64,000 nucleotides of DNA from Schizophyllum amplum (GCA_007026445.1 VDMD01000006.1:372001-436000); one strand, 5' to 3'. Numbered from the stretch's first letter, positions 1 to 11,716 are shown. Notes: generated by a model not told the origin, from the sequence alone. Numbers and translations are program-made.

Positions 1-108
1 TGGAACTTCGAGAAGTTCCTCATCGACAAGAACGGCAATGTCGTGAACCGCTGGGCCTCCACCACCGCACCGGATGCCATCGACGCCGAGGTCGCCAAGT
101 TGCTGTGA
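1..108 (+). CDS. Glutathione peroxidase, C-terminal end (partial)
   Basis: The window opens inside an exon whose 35 codons read [12 protein letters not shown]... and end at TGA 106-108. The WNFEKFL block is the C-terminal signature of eukaryotic glutathione peroxidases (GPX/Hyr1 type); its Trp and Asn belong to the catalytic tetrad with an upstream Cys and Gln that lie outside the window. The enzyme reduces peroxides with thioredoxin or glutathione and, in fungi, can relay oxidation to stress regulators. The gene runs convergently towards SVF1, another oxidative-stress gene. Its start and other exons cannot be seen. Confidence 0.85.
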   Translation, partial: WNFEKFLIDKNGNVVNRWASTTAPDAIDAEVAKLL

Positions 109-559
109 CTGCCTGCCCCTCCCAGACTGTGAACCAGACATCACAGTTGGCGTGAAGTCGGAGCAGCCTCTGACGTTTCCCATGTAGTAGTACTATCTAT
201 GCCCGATGTATGCATAACCTTGTCACTTGACCTTGTATGGTCACCTTACCTGGTCTTGAGCTTGAGGTTAAACTTCGCAACGTGCGAGCACGGTGGTGCG
301 CTAGTCATACTCAGGACCGCGTCAGCTCCTCTCTCGGCTTGAACGCACGAACAGACAGCGATAGTGATGGGCGAGAAACAGCGGTGAACGAACAGCAGCG
401 CCAAGGCGCTCTGGATTTATAATGTGGATGTTACGATACTAGAATGGCATGCATGGGCTCTACTGTACATTTGTCCCGATAAGAGATCCAGTGGTCGAAT
501 GCAAAAGCGGGTGGGTGGTCTCGTACTGCTCGTGAGGTGAAGGGCAGAGATTGTCCTGA
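109..559. other. Convergent 3' intergenic region
   Basis: This stretch holds the 3' untranslated regions of the convergent GPX and SVF1 genes. I see no supported coding region; the 61-codon open frame at 237-422 has no recognisable features. Confidence 0.5.
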
Positions 560-1962
560 TCATGAGATGAAGGTCGCCTCGTTGTACAAAATGCCCTTGA
601 CCTCAACCGGCTCGTCCTTGCCGGGCTCGGTGATAGTGATAGTTGCCGGGTTCATCCACTAAGGTCTAGTCAGCAAGCTGCACAAGCGAGAGGGGCGCAT
701 ATGTGCGCACCTGGTAGATATAGGGCTTAGTACCCGCGACGTAGTTCACCACCATCTTCACCGCGTACGGGATCTCGGCAAGGACATCAACCTTGTCCAC
801 AAGTCCGTGCGGCTTCGCTACAGGGCCCACGTCGCAGACGAGCTTGCCCGCGTACGTGCCGGGCGTCTCAGGGATGATGGATGGGCCCTTCCACTCGAAG
901 GCAACTTCTGTCGGGCCCTTGTACCCCGTATCCGCATCCTGCTCCGTCTTGGTATGTGTTGCGCGCGAGATCACGGCGGCGTCCGCAGCCTGCTCCTCGC
1001 CCGGCCACTTCGTCTCCGCCGTGACCGCCGCGAGCTTTCCGCCCACGACGAGCGAGCCCACGCTCACGGTGACATTCCCCGTGCCCGGGCCCTTCTTCCC
1101 ATACGCGTCCGTCGTCGTGAACTCCATCTGCGTGCCGACGACGCCGCCGTGCTCGTCGCTCTGAAAGTGCGCGAAGTTCCACCTCGCGGCAACGAGGTTG
1201 GGGCGCATGCCCTGGATCGCGTGTATGAATACGCCCGTGCCCTCCATGACCTCTGCGGCGCCATTGATGATAATGTGGCCGGACGCGGTCGTGCGCGGCC
1301 AGAAGCGGTGGATCACGTAGCCCTCCGGGTTCGCCTCGTCGGCGCCAAAGTAGGAGAAGCCGCCCTTCTCGCCCTGACCGACCTTCCAGCCGGGCACGCC
1401 CGCCGGGCGGCGCACGTCGAGCGCGATCTGCAAGTCCTTGCCGAGGTTCGCGTTGATGGTGTACGACTCCGGGAACTCGCCCTCAGCGGCCTTGTGCGTC
1501 ACAGAGAACTGGTCCGACTTGGAGGAGCGCTTGTCGAGCCCAGGGGGAGGAGTGACAAAGTTACTGATGTTGACGGACTTCCAGATCTTGATGTTCTTGG
1601 CCGCGTTAAAGACCTTGCAGGTGAACTGGATCTGCGGGTACCAGACGCTGTGGGCATGTCAGCAAACGAGTCCTGCGCGAGAAGCGGCGTTGCACGCACC
1701 CGACCGATGAGTGGATGATCTGGCACATCAGGTACGTCCCGTCGTTCCCGATGGAGTACCAAACTTGCGTCTCCGTCGCAAAGGAGCCCGCGCACGTCCA
1801 TTCGGTGTCCTTGGGCGTCAGCTCTCCGAAGAGCTCCCCTTCCTTGACATTGGAGGTCACTGGGTGGAAGTTCTGCGCATCTGGCGCCGTGGTCCTGCTC
1901 GTATCTTAGCTGTGAGATCATATAACACGCTTGCAAACGTACGAGAAAAATGAGTTGAACAT
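560..1962 (-). CDS. SVF1: Survival factor 1 (SVF1-like lipocalin-fold protein)
   Basis: Four exons on the minus strand: 1943-1962, 1700-1894, 711-1647, 560-658. The protein starts MFNSFFSTTAPDAQNFHPVT and contains the family blocks GELTPKDTEWTCAGSF, GTYLMCQIIHSSVG, the Trp-rich region around WYPQIQFTC, and YVIHRFWPRT in the second half. Svf1 proteins consist of two lipocalin-like beta barrels; in yeast Svf1 supports survival under oxidative stress and sphingolipid (ceramide) handling between ER and Golgi. The first exon encodes only seven residues, but the TC/G split codon joins in phase, and the last exon supplies a conserved tail ending in FIS. About 417 residues, normal for the family. I chose this start because it is the only Met in frame before FHPV. 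Neighbour GPX is convergent. Confidence 0.9.
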
Positions 1963-2138
1963 CGTCGCGTGAGGCAGGCCCGCTCGATATTGACATTTAT
2001 TTACATACGGTCGGCGGTCGCGGCCCGACTGACCGATAGACTTCGAACTTTGACATTGGTCCCACAGTTCTGAGCAGGCCTATTCGAGGACTCCCAAGGC
2101 TACGCGAACTCGTTGTATATGGAGAATATTACCATGTA

Positions 2139-2548
2139 CAGTGCATGCAAGACATCAATTACCTGCCTTATACAGTAATTCTTTCCCATCGCCCGCTCGC
2201 GCGCCTGCATGTCGTCTCCTCACCCCCGTTGGCGGCTGGTGGATACATAATACGAGAAGGAGAGGCCATATTGTAGTATGTGTGAGTTTCTCAGGGCATG
2301 TAATGAGGGAAACGCGACGTTGGTGCTGTTGTCCTGTCCGACCAAGGATCAGATCGTGTACTTCTGAACTCGCAAAACTATCGCAAAAATCGTGTTCTTC
2401 TTTCACCATCTGTGTGAGAACATGCTGTAGTATATTCCACATCGTTTCTGAAGGTAAATGAGATGTCGCAGGCAGCCTGCGAGCGGGAGAGAGGGCGATG
2501 GGAAATAATTACCGTATTAGGCAGGTAATTGATCTCCTGCAGGCACTG
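2139..2548. mobile_element. MITE copy 1 (410 bp, TA target site)
   Basis: Non-autonomous DNA transposon bounded by CAGTGC...GCACTG and flanked by TA on both sides (2137-2138 and 2549-2550), the target-site pattern of Tc1/mariner-type elements. The terminal inverted repeats are about 56 bp. The interior has no transposase frame. A second copy of identical length lies inverted at 18428-18837. The left terminal repeat of this copy has about six substitutions relative to the other three ends, so this copy looks older or partly decayed at one end. Confidence 0.85.
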
Positions 2549-2661
2549 TATAAACACATTTGGCCTGCTGCTCGAGCAGAACGCAGCGCATTCGGTTGCA
2601 TGGTATCCGATGTAAATGACGATGCGCCACCGATGTGTCATTCTGCATACGAGGGTCATGC

Positions 2662-4491
2662 CTACAGCTCCAGAGGCGCCCCAGTGGTCAGAACCTCTAC
2701 GCCTGTCTCGGTGATGCTGTGTATCGTTGAGAAATCTTTCACTGGAGAGGAATAGCGCCCTTACAGCAGCGTTTCCTCAAACTGAGCGCTCCTCCGCCCG
2801 TCGACCGTCGCTGTGGTCCAGCCGTCCGGCCAGAGTTTCTCAGATCCATATGCGCCTAGGTTGATCATCTACGGAAGAGTCAGGCCACGGTCCCGCTTGC
2901 ATGTTTCAGAACGTACAGGTTCTATCGTGAAAGCCTGAGAATTTTTCATGAGTATGCAGCGAGAAGCACGATTGTCACTGTCCGACTCACCATGCCAGGC
3001 CTCATCGTCCCCACCGCTCTGTTCTTCGCATAGTGCGGAATATTCGGGTTAGCATGGAACAGGTCGTTAACACCATGTCCGACGAAGGTATGCACGACGG
3101 AGCATCCGTTCGCATGCGCAACAGGCTCTCTGCGAAAAGTCAAAGGGGAGATTGGCCCGTAAAGGTGAAGCACGTACATAGCCTTCCCAATGTCTCGGAA
3201 GAGTGCGCCAGGTTTGCAGACCTTGATAGCTTCGTCGAGACACTGGCGCGTCGTGCGGACAAGCATTTTGGACTCCTCGTCGATGGTGCCAACGGGGTAC
3301 GTCGCATTCAGGTCGGCGTGGTATCCTGGACAAGATGATTAGCTTGCAGTATATCTTTGAGATATAATTCATCGTACCATCATAGTACACCGAGACATCT
3401 ACGGCCAAGGTTGAGCAAGTGAAGAGGAAGCTGCAATCGTCAAAGGCTACGCACCAATGTTCAGAATATCGCCGTCGCGCAGCTTGCGCTTGTCTGGGAT
3501 GCCATGACAAATGACCTCGTTGATGGACCTGTATACAACACTTGAGCATGAGCGAGACAATGCCATATTTGCCTGCTTACGTGCATATGGACTTCGGGAA
3601 CTCGCGATAATTCATCGGAGAGGGATACGCATTACGCTCGATAATCGCATTGTGCACGACCTCGTCGATTTCATCGGTGGTAACGCCTACTTTGACATAC
3701 GTGGCGGCCAAGTCGAGGATCTCGCGTCCCATCTGTTGAGAAATTAAAACGAGTATCCACGGAATGAGCGGGGATCGTGAACACATGCCTTGCACACCGT
3801 TCGCATCCTCTCCTGCTGCTTCTTGTTCAGAATGCGAGGCGCTGAGCCGAGTTCCATCATCTCCGATTTCGGAACACCTGGGCAGGACCGCATAAGTACC
3901 AATGATCTGCCAAGGCCAGTCTGCGCGGACAAACTAACCGTCCTTCGCGTAGTCTGGCTTGTTGATGTGCTTCGGCACGGCACGTTTCTCGGACAGCGGA
4001 TATACAGGACGAAGAGTGCCGCTGTAGCTGAAGTTGGGCCATGGGTTAAACGTACCCTCTATGATAGCAGCACTGAATCAACAGTCGCGCTCGCATTGCC
4101 AAGGTGCCAGTACAGACCTTCGCCCTCGTTAAACGAAGGTAACGGCATTGTCGCTATATCATGAATGACTTTGTGCGTTTTCTACGAGTGGTCATCATTA
4201 TGGTCAGCATGACCATAATGCCAGCGTTTGCGAGGTCGACTTGCCCCTGTCAACGCCGTCAGTGCTGCGATGGGATGTTGATCTTGGTATGTCACTTACA
4301 GCCCGCTTTGAAGCACTCCTGGCCGCAGAAAAAAGAACCAGCAATACCCAGCCTGCGATACATGTGTCAGGGGGCCGCGCAAAAATTTGAGTGTCGGCAG
4401 CAGCTAACTTGTGGCAAGTCGGGCACTCCAGCTTGGCAGCAGGGTACCCGTTGATGCAGGGCTTGCTCTGACACTTAATGACCTGAATCAT
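2662..4491 (-). CDS. MAP1: Methionine aminopeptidase type 1
   Basis: Removes initiator Met from nascent proteins in the cytosol. Exons from 5': 4409-4491, 4300-4352, 4118-4181, 3939-4058, 3789-3877, 3581-3732, 3455-3528, 3378-3398, 3178-3325, 2991-3129, 2917-2934, 2765-2868, 2662-2716. The N-terminus carries the Zn-finger pair typical of eukaryotic MetAP1 ([20 protein letters not shown]). The catalytic pita-bread domain shows CHGIPD (His), [16 protein letters not shown] (two metal-binding Asp), THVGHG-like [12 protein letters not shown] (His), FTIEP (Glu) and the final Glu in [10 protein letters not shown]. Two exons are only 18 and 21 nt. The intron at 3733-3788 has a GC donor (AAG|GCATGT). 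All junctions close in phase except 4300/4181, where a GT-AG splice leaves the frame two bases short; a weak GC donor earlier or a sequence change would fix it. About 390 residues. Confidence 0.88.
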
Positions 4492-4955
4492 GACGAGATA
4501 TGAGAGAGGGGAGGCCTTGTTGTGAGTCGGTGGATCTATGAGCGCTCGCTGGCCGGGCAAGAGACGAGAGTCGAGACCGAGGTGCTCTCGGCAACTTCCG
4601 TGCGCGCTTATCGTGATCGAGTGACTGAAAGCCGACTATTGGTGAGTCACAGGGTTCCTGGGTGCTCACTGCTGGGAAGATCGTGTGTAGTATATACAAG
4701 CGCTTACATGTGCACAAATACATGGATGCATGCGTATTCCTGTCGTTAAATCCTGGTCATGCATCGAGATCGCAAACCCAGCTGGTTTGCCCTCGAGCCC
4801 CGACATGATATCCTGTCCGCTTCCTTCAAATTCATGACTTCGATCATCGTGGATGTACGATCATGAGTTCTAGTCGTGTTTGTGTCTCTACTCAAGATGA
4901 GACCATCATACAGAAGCAGAGCAGTGCCACCCACATTGATAAAAAAAGAGTGGCC
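4492..4955. other. Intergenic region between MAP1 and the small secreted protein gene
   Basis: Should contain the MAP1 promoter and the 3' end of the small secreted protein transcript. Nothing else seen. Confidence 0.4.
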
Positions 4956-5242
4956 TCAGGCTTGGTGAGCCCAGCGCGCGGAGGGCTTCGGATATTCTGC
5001 AGAGTCGCGCCTCCAAAGGGATGGCTGGACACCTAAAGGATAAGGCGTCAATAATCTGCGGTTGATATCCTTCTGATCCTGCACTCACCAACGGCGCGCG
5101 AGGGCAGCACCTGGTTGTCGCGGCGCACGGGCGTTGCATCACCCTTCCTAAGCTTGAACTGCTTGAGGTCCTTCACTGGAGCCGCGCTGACAGCGACGAC
5201 GAGGAACAGCGCGAAGAAAACGATGAAGAAGCGAGAGTACAT
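4956..5242 (-). CDS. Small secreted protein, 76 residues
   Basis: Two exons, 5089-5242 and 4956-5032, joined in phase by a GT-AG intron. The start MYSRFF is followed by a strongly hydrophobic stretch ending in VSAAP, a convincing signal peptide with cleavage near residue 20. The mature part is about 55 residues, basic, without Cys, and contains two dibasic sites (PVRRD and LWRRD) of the kind cut by Kex2-type proteases, so it could be a precursor of short peptides. A TATA-like TTTATAC lies about 90 bp upstream (near 5330). The family is not recognised. An upstream in-frame Met at 5311 would destroy the signal peptide at the N-terminus, so I prefer 5242. Confidence 0.55.
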
Positions 5243-6541
5243 CTTGTCTAGCCGCACTTTGTTTGCGCGACGCGTCGATCCTGCAGTGGGCTGGGGCGTG
5301 AATGCCTCCAAGATGACTTATCCGCATCTCTTTATACGGGGGGTAGGGATGTGGTGTACGAACGTCTTCCATAGCACACGCGAGCCTCAGCCTCCGGCGC
5401 GATAAGCCAGCAGGCGCGATCCATACGGCCTAGGGGGCGTTCTGCCGTGTCGTGGGAGCGAATTGTATGTGCAAGAGGCGACAAGCCCGCCAGATGATTC
5501 GCCGTAAGAGAAATTGTACAACATTGGTCGCACGGGCGTGAATGAAACCGGAAAGACCTTGGACGCTCAACAGAGGCCGTGAGGCGCCAACGTGATTCTT
5601 CGCTATCACATCGAGCCAGTGAAGAGGCGAGGGACACGCGGTCGTTAGAAGTATCCCCGGTGATTGCGAGAGAGGTCATTGAAGTTGAATAGGTGGCGAA
5701 AAGAGGTTGAATGAATGACGGAGACCAGCACATACGCGGTAAACCTGCACGTTGTCCGATGGGACTCCCGATGATTCCAGGGCCAAATTGAAAGCAGGTC
5801 CCCTGGATAGACCAACAATATACCGAGCAATTCCGTGACCGTTGTGCCAAGCCTAGTCGACAGAGCAGAAGCATTGTGGGCAGACAGAAGAACAAAAGTA
5901 AGGTGATCCCAAAGTCCGAGATGCCGCCACTTGTCGTGAGTCTGACACTGGGCTCATCGCTCGGTACCGAGTCACCCGCGCCGTAAATTGCACGTGACAT
6001 ATTTGAAGTGGACCTACAACTGTTGCACAACCGCAATACACAATGTCAAATAATTGCGTATAAAGCATCTACTAGCAATGCTCTAGATAGATCAACTGGT
6101 CTGGAAGCATTTAGTATGTACAACTACAAAGGAGCGGCAGTCTCAGCGTCTCTCTCGACAGCTGGTAATATAAAGTAATAGTACCGATAACTTCTATCTG
6201 CATGAAGATGGATGGTGTGCGGATGGGGGAGGAGAAATATATACGCGAGGAAACATATACAGGTGTGTCCGTGGTAGAGCAAGGTGTGTCCATGTCACGA
6301 CAGCAGCCGCTAGGTCAAGCTAAACGGAGAGGTCAAGCTAATGGACAGAGGTATAGTGCAGGATGAATGATTAAGATCAACGGACAGGGCGATAGATGGA
6401 CAGGGGGATAGTGCAAGGTGATGACGACTACAAGTCGCCATAGAGCGACAATTGGGGATGAGCGTACGAATAGTATATGCATGAGAAGATCCAGGCTGAC
6501 GAGGGACGTGACGGGTTGATGAGAGACGAGACGGGAGACGA
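5243..6541. other. Intergenic region, 1.3 kb
   Basis: Contains the promoter of the small secreted protein gene and the 3' region of the antiporter gene. A minus-strand open frame of 234 codons (5332-6036) lacks domains and plausible splice context and I do not call it. Short direct repetition of GGTCAAGCTAA and GATGGACAG-like words occurs around 6310-6410. Confidence 0.4.
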
Positions 6542-9500
6542 CTAATCTACTTTACAGACGGCGAGCGAGGAGGCGAATGTGGAGCCTGGATAGAACCAGT
6601 ACGAAACGGCGACGATGATGTAGAAGGCTGGAGAAAAATGGGAGGTAAAAAGTGGTCAGCAAGAACAACCTGAGCGATATGCGACCACTCACATATGAGA
6701 ATCACTCCTTCCATCCAATTTGACTTCCCGTCGGCGACGACGAAGCCCATTGTCTGGACGGAGAGGTACAGCACCAGCGACATGAAGGGGTCGAACAGCA
6801 AGCTAAGCGGCTTCTCCATCGCCCACGCCGATAAAACCATCAACGGGATGACGAACAACACCGTTTGCTGAAGAGGTCCATGAGAATCGCTTTTTGTGGG
6901 CAGGAAAAACCATACAATGGTCGACCCAACAGCCACACTGACGCTCAGCTCTAGCTGATCCTTCACGGACACGGACACCGCCGTCAAGCATTCTGCACGC
7001 CCCCGTCAGTTTCGAATATCGACCCAAAGCGACTTTACTCACCCGCTAAGCTCGTCACCGCCGGCAGCAAAATCAACGCCACCCACTCCTTGCTGATCAC
7101 GTCGGAAACGCCGTCCATGCTCTGCACTAGCCAGTCCGCCGTCACCGACACCGCGATAGTGACCAGCGTGAGCGTGCTCAGCGTCAGGAACCAGCTCAAC
7201 TGCGCCGGCGGCAACTTCGGCACGTGCTGGGCTTCCTCGTTCCCCAGGTTCACATCGCGCCGGTCGTTCGCATCCCGCAAGCTGTCGTACATTTCCGCAT
7301 CGCTATCCGACCACTGCATCCCGGATGCCGAGGTCTCCTGGCGCCGCAACGGAGGCAGCTCTACCAGGCGGACTGTCTCCCCACCGGGCAGGACGGAGAT
7401 GCTCGATGCTGTCCCGCTGGGGGTTATCTGGGCGGGGCTGCCGTCGGGCTGCGCGCCTTGTCCAAGGTACATGGAGCGCAGACCCGGAGACCTGCTACGG
7501 GCACGGGCTGGCGAGCCGTCGGGTGTGACTCGTCCGAATCTCCCCGGCGACTGCGATCGCGACTGCTCCAGTCCCGGCGGAAGGCCATAGCTTCCCAGCT
7601 TCTCTTGTGAGGGCGAAGTCTTCCCGGTCAGTGACAGATTCGAGGCCGATGCTTTCAGAGAGAAGCTGGCGTTCGCCGCCTTGCGCAGTTTCACGAGGCT
7701 CGGCGGCGGCTTGACGAGATGCTTGCGGCTCTGCACCCGGTTGTCTTCGTAGAGATGTCGGTGGGAGTAGAGCTGAAAGACCATGTAGCAGATGTATACT
7801 AGACGACAAGTTAATTGAACATCAAACACATGTATGTTTTCGGCGAGTAGAGCTTACCCAGTATCATCACCAGTGATACCTGCAGAAGCGGATCAGCCAC
7901 CAATATGCAACGACCAGACGCGGATCCGCTCACCCCATGGCTCATATACATGATGTTCAACTTCTGCCACTCCGAGCTATCGTCGATCTCGCCGCTGAGC
8001 GCGAAGTGGTACACGGCAGGGAGCAGAATGCCCCCAACGCCGATGCTCAGCAACGACGAGTGTATCTGTGTCGCCGCTGGTGGGAGGCTCTGTCAGCAAT
8101 CCCCACGGAGAGGCTGAATCCTCCGGCAGATACGCTCGACCCATCTTGGCAGACACACTCAACCCAGCGCATACTCGCGATCCATCTTGCCCACCAACCC
8201 ATTTCGCCCATCTTCGAAACGAGAGAATTTCACTCACTAGGATCGAAACCCTGCTCGGCAAACCGGATGCCACCCGCAAAGAAACACAGCCCGAGAACGA
8301 GCACTAGAGATGCGATCATCAGCCTGCGCGCGCCGCAGCAAAGGAAGGCGATAAAAGATAGGCGCCACTTTACACAGAACGCAGCATGAAGAAGCGCGAT
8401 GCGCCATTATCGTGGATGCCGCAGCAGAAGAACGATATGCGGGACGCCGCGAACAGGGGACGAGGTGGTGCGCAGAACGGGACGAGGTGAGGCAACTTAC
8501 GCAGCTTGCTAAGAATGGACCCGATCACTAGGATTAGCGCGACGGCACAAACCAGCGCGGAGACGGGCGAAAAATAGACGCGGGGAGGGCGGGGAGCGCG
8601 AAAGGAGCAAAGGGCGGAAATAGAGAGTCAATGAAGAGGGTGATGAACGATGGATAGAAAGGAGGACAGCGAATTGAGATGAGCGCCGAGGAGAATTTAG
8701 AGTCAGCCAGGGTAGACGACGCCAATAGTTTGTGCTTACGGGACGATTGCACGACCGTGAGCTCGCAATTGCGTAGGGCGGTGAACTATGGGGTGCATGA
8801 ATATACGAGCGCGGAGTGGGGATCGGCGATCAACATACGCCGACAACGATCTCAACCCTGTCGACTGGATGAGCGAAGGATGGACATGCAGGAAGTCAGG
8901 ACATACATGTTACCCTGCACAAGAACGCGTCAGCCATGGTAAACGAGGCATGGAAGGACGACGAACCATGGAGGCATGCAATAATCCGGCGTTGGCGCCA
9001 CCAATCCTTCTAGACACTTGGGTGATGGCGACATCGTGGAGCTAGCAAGTATAATGAGGCCTGCGCATTCACGAGTTCTGGGGTGCGTACCCGAACGAGG
9101 GGGATGAGGGCGAATATGGAGGCTGGGGCGATGTCAGAGATAGCGTGCTGCGCAGACATGAGGCGACGAACTGGCGAATACCAACGCATGGGATTCGGGG
9201 AGGAGGACGCTGACGGTCCACTGCGAGCAGATTCAGAGTAATGTTAGGAGGGGTGGTTGATAGACACTTGCTGCAATGGGCACGATGAACAGCATGAGGT
9301 TGAGCCCTGCAATGAGTGATCAGTCGGGGCCTGCGCACAAACGCGGTGGCACGTACAAGAGCCGAGCACCAGTAACCGCCAGCCAGCAAAGGCTTCATGG
9401 AAGGTTTCTGTCCACGTCCGCTGTTTCCTATCTTCAGGCGGTGTGTGGAACGGCAGATCGGAGTTCTTTGCGCGGCTGCCGCGATGCGCGACGAGGCTGC

Positions 9501-9609
9501 TGCGCGAGTCGCTCGTAAACGTGGATACGTTCGTGTCTACGCGCTCTATCGAGTTGGAATACGCGCCCGACGCGTTGGGGGTCGAGCGCGAGCGGTGGTG
9601 GGCGTGCAT
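6542..9609 (-). CDS. Ca2+/H+ antiporter, CAX family (VCX1/VNX1-like)
   Basis: Cation/proton exchanger, probably vacuolar. Exons from 5': 9357-9609, 9266-9306, 9172-9220, 9091-9122, 8967-9041, 8907-8914, 8839-8857, 8740-8785, 8501-8527 (end uncertain), 8238-8323, 7934-8076, 7858-7879, 7043-7798, 6916-6992, 6693-6867, 6542-6627; about 630 residues. Helices are arranged as two CAX halves. The first repeat has GLLHASMGNMVEIVVG (GNxxEI signature), then TALRNCELTVVQSSLIGSIL; the second has TAVSVSVKDQLELSVSVAVG, PLSLLFDPF and the end YWFYPGSTF. A hydrophilic loop of about 180 residues rich in Ser-Pro splits the halves. The second signature reads TSLAEC where GNAAEH is usual. Exons of 8, 19 and 22 nt are required to rebuild conserved helices. 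One junction (8501/8323) closes in phase only with a GC donor (CT|GCGTAA). Confidence 0.85.
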
Positions 9610-11518
9610 AGGAGTGGTCTAGCCGGCGAGCGGCGTGGGGAATCTGTGCGAGCTCGTCGTGGTTCGTGGAAAGGAGCGCGCAGCGCAAGGAGTGGGTCTA
9701 AGTTGAGGTAAGGATCGCGAGATGGGAGCAGGAGGCAGGAGACAGGAAGATTGGCGGCAGCACGGCCTTCCGCAGGCTAGCACCTTTGAGCTTCGACGCC
9801 ATCAATGAGCGGAGCGCGCGGAAGCAAATGGGGATTCGAAGCTTCCTTTGCGGGGATGTCGTTTGTCGACGTCTGATCCGGCGGACTGCGCCGTGATGCG
9901 CCCGTGTCTTCATGACGCGCTGCCGAGGCTCTCTTGCGCATGTTCGTCCATGTCGCCCGCGCCACTGGTCTGGAATCACCGTCGCGCTGCAACGCTGGGA
10001 GAGCCAACATCTATCTATCTTTACGGTCGCTTCCCGTCAGTTAAAGGTGGTGTACGACGGCGCAACAACGTCCCGCGTCTTGACTCAGCTATGTGTCGCG
10101 TCGCGGCATGCCTCCCACTTTCTAAGTCTTGCTCTAGCCGACCCCTCAAGCTCAAGTTCAAGTCTTTCAGAGACCTTCGACTTCAGTCGGCCCTCTGTTG
10201 CATTCACGAACTTCATGATCATCCCGGAGCGGCCTTCCTTCCCCCAAGCTGGCCGAGACCCGTCCTGGAATATGCATTTCTGCAGAACACGCTGCAGGAT
10301 TACAATCCCTCCAGCGGCCAGGTGCTATAAAGGTTTCTCCCCTTCCTTCCTTCCTTCCTTCCTTCCTTCCTTCCTTCCTTCCTGGCTTGTCCCCCTCGAT
10401 CTTGTATTGTCACTGCCTCCAGCACATTGCCACCGCCTCTCATGCCACTTTCATGGCCGTCGTCCGCCCACATTCGCCTTACGTTGCATCCACCGAACTG
10501 GCTTCGTCACGACCAAGCGATAGACCGCCATCTCGACATGGCTTACTAGTCTATGGCACATCGCTCTTGCACTTGCTCTTGCAGCCGATAGCCACAACGA
10601 AGTCTGGTTTATTATCTCAAGTTCCCCCAACTCGCCTAGCCGCGGCTTCAGTTTATCAACCGGCGGCTGACTTACGCTGGCTTCGCTGCGCATCCATCAT
10701 CAAGACGCTATCGACCACGCCCGTCGATCTGCCGGTCCGCGGTCCTTGTATCCTCGACGCGTCTGCGCTCCTCCATCCTGCCTCTACAGTCCGTGCTCGA
10801 CACAAATCTGTTACGTCTAGCAGCGACTCAAGGCTCAACTGTCCTTCGCACCGCGCAACGTCTCGGAGTCTTTACACTCATCGTGGCCACAATTGCAGAA
10901 AGAGCCCACCGTACACGTTCACCGGCGGCTTACATTCTACTATGCAAATATTCATCTACCGCTGTCAGCTCAGCTATATTCTGTTGCTATGATGTGTTTG
11001 TTACTGATCCGGCAAGCATACACTGCGCCTTAGCGCACGGAGTTGACTAGAATGCTCGCAGGGTCCTGAGGTCTGATTTGTTGTTCACCCTCGTCATCCG
11101 ACGTCGATGCGAGCAAGGACGCCCGAGAACGGGATTATTCAGGATACTGAATGTTGTCCTACTCCTGACCTCATTTCAAGTCGAAATTCAGAGAGTTGCG
11201 CTACTCTTGCACAACTGAGGCTCAATTTGGGAACAAAGGAGGCTCGGCAAATGCCGTCCGCCCCGTCACAGCACGCTTAAATTATTTTGCTCATTCCTCT
11301 ATTTTCAGTGCTCTCTCCTGCGCCATAATCCGTCCACGTCTGACCTCTTCCTCGCTGAGAAGTTCCGAATGAATAGCATCTGTATGTACAGGATATCTAA
11401 GTCGATTACCTCTCGCTCCCTATCATTGCACGGTCCACCGTGGCATCCAAAGTCAGCTCTCGTGGCTGCAGGACCGCCGATCACAAGATGACGTGCAGAT
11501 CCTAGCCTGGTGACCAAG
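9610..11518. other. Intergenic region, 1.9 kb
   Basis: Upstream of the antiporter gene and of the element at 11519. Several long open frames on the plus strand (9848-10992) are low-complexity Pro/Ser/Arg translations without domains. It contains the CTTC microsatellite at 10335-10383. No supported gene. Confidence 0.4.
10335..10383. repeat. (CTTC)n microsatellite
   Basis: About eleven perfect tandem copies of the tetranucleotide CTTC on the plus strand, a pyrimidine tract in an apparently non-coding region. Confidence 0.95.
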
Positions 11519-11716
11519 CCCTCCGATCGCGAGCGAAGCCGCGTCGGAGGGCCTGGTAAAACTCGTCATAATTTTGGCCCGAACAGCTTATGATCGAATT
11601 TGTGACACAACGTGCGCGGTCGCGTCGGACCGAGGCAGATAAAATTCCCATATTAGGTAGCGGAATCTGCGCGCGTCGCGTCCATTGTACTTCTCACTTC
11701 CTCCCGTCCTCTCTCG
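11519..11716 (+). repeat. Left terminal inverted repeat with end hairpin
   Basis: The first 33 nt form an 8-bp stem (CCCTCCGA / TCGGAGGG). From GGTAAAACTCGTCATAATTT onwards it matches the reverse complement of 13033-13199 almost perfectly (for example one T/C difference in the GCAGATAAAATTCCC / GCAGACAAAATTCCC word), fading after about 11716. Confidence 0.85.

Noticed and set aside
807..1718. 303-codon plus-strand open frame
   Set aside because: Antisense to the SVF1 coding exons; it is Arg/Asp/Leu-rich and has no domain. It is a shadow of a GC-rich gene.
2139..2548. Protein-coding gene across the repeat
   Set aside because: The open frames repeat exactly in the inverted copy at 18428-18837 and reflect the MITE sequence, not a gene.
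5332..6036. 234-codon minus-strand open frame
   Set aside because: No recognisable domain, biased composition and no splice-supported extension.
9848..10992. Overlapping plus-strand open frames of 160-203 codons
   Set aside because: Low-complexity Pro/Ser/Arg translations running through the CTTC microsatellite; no conserved motif.
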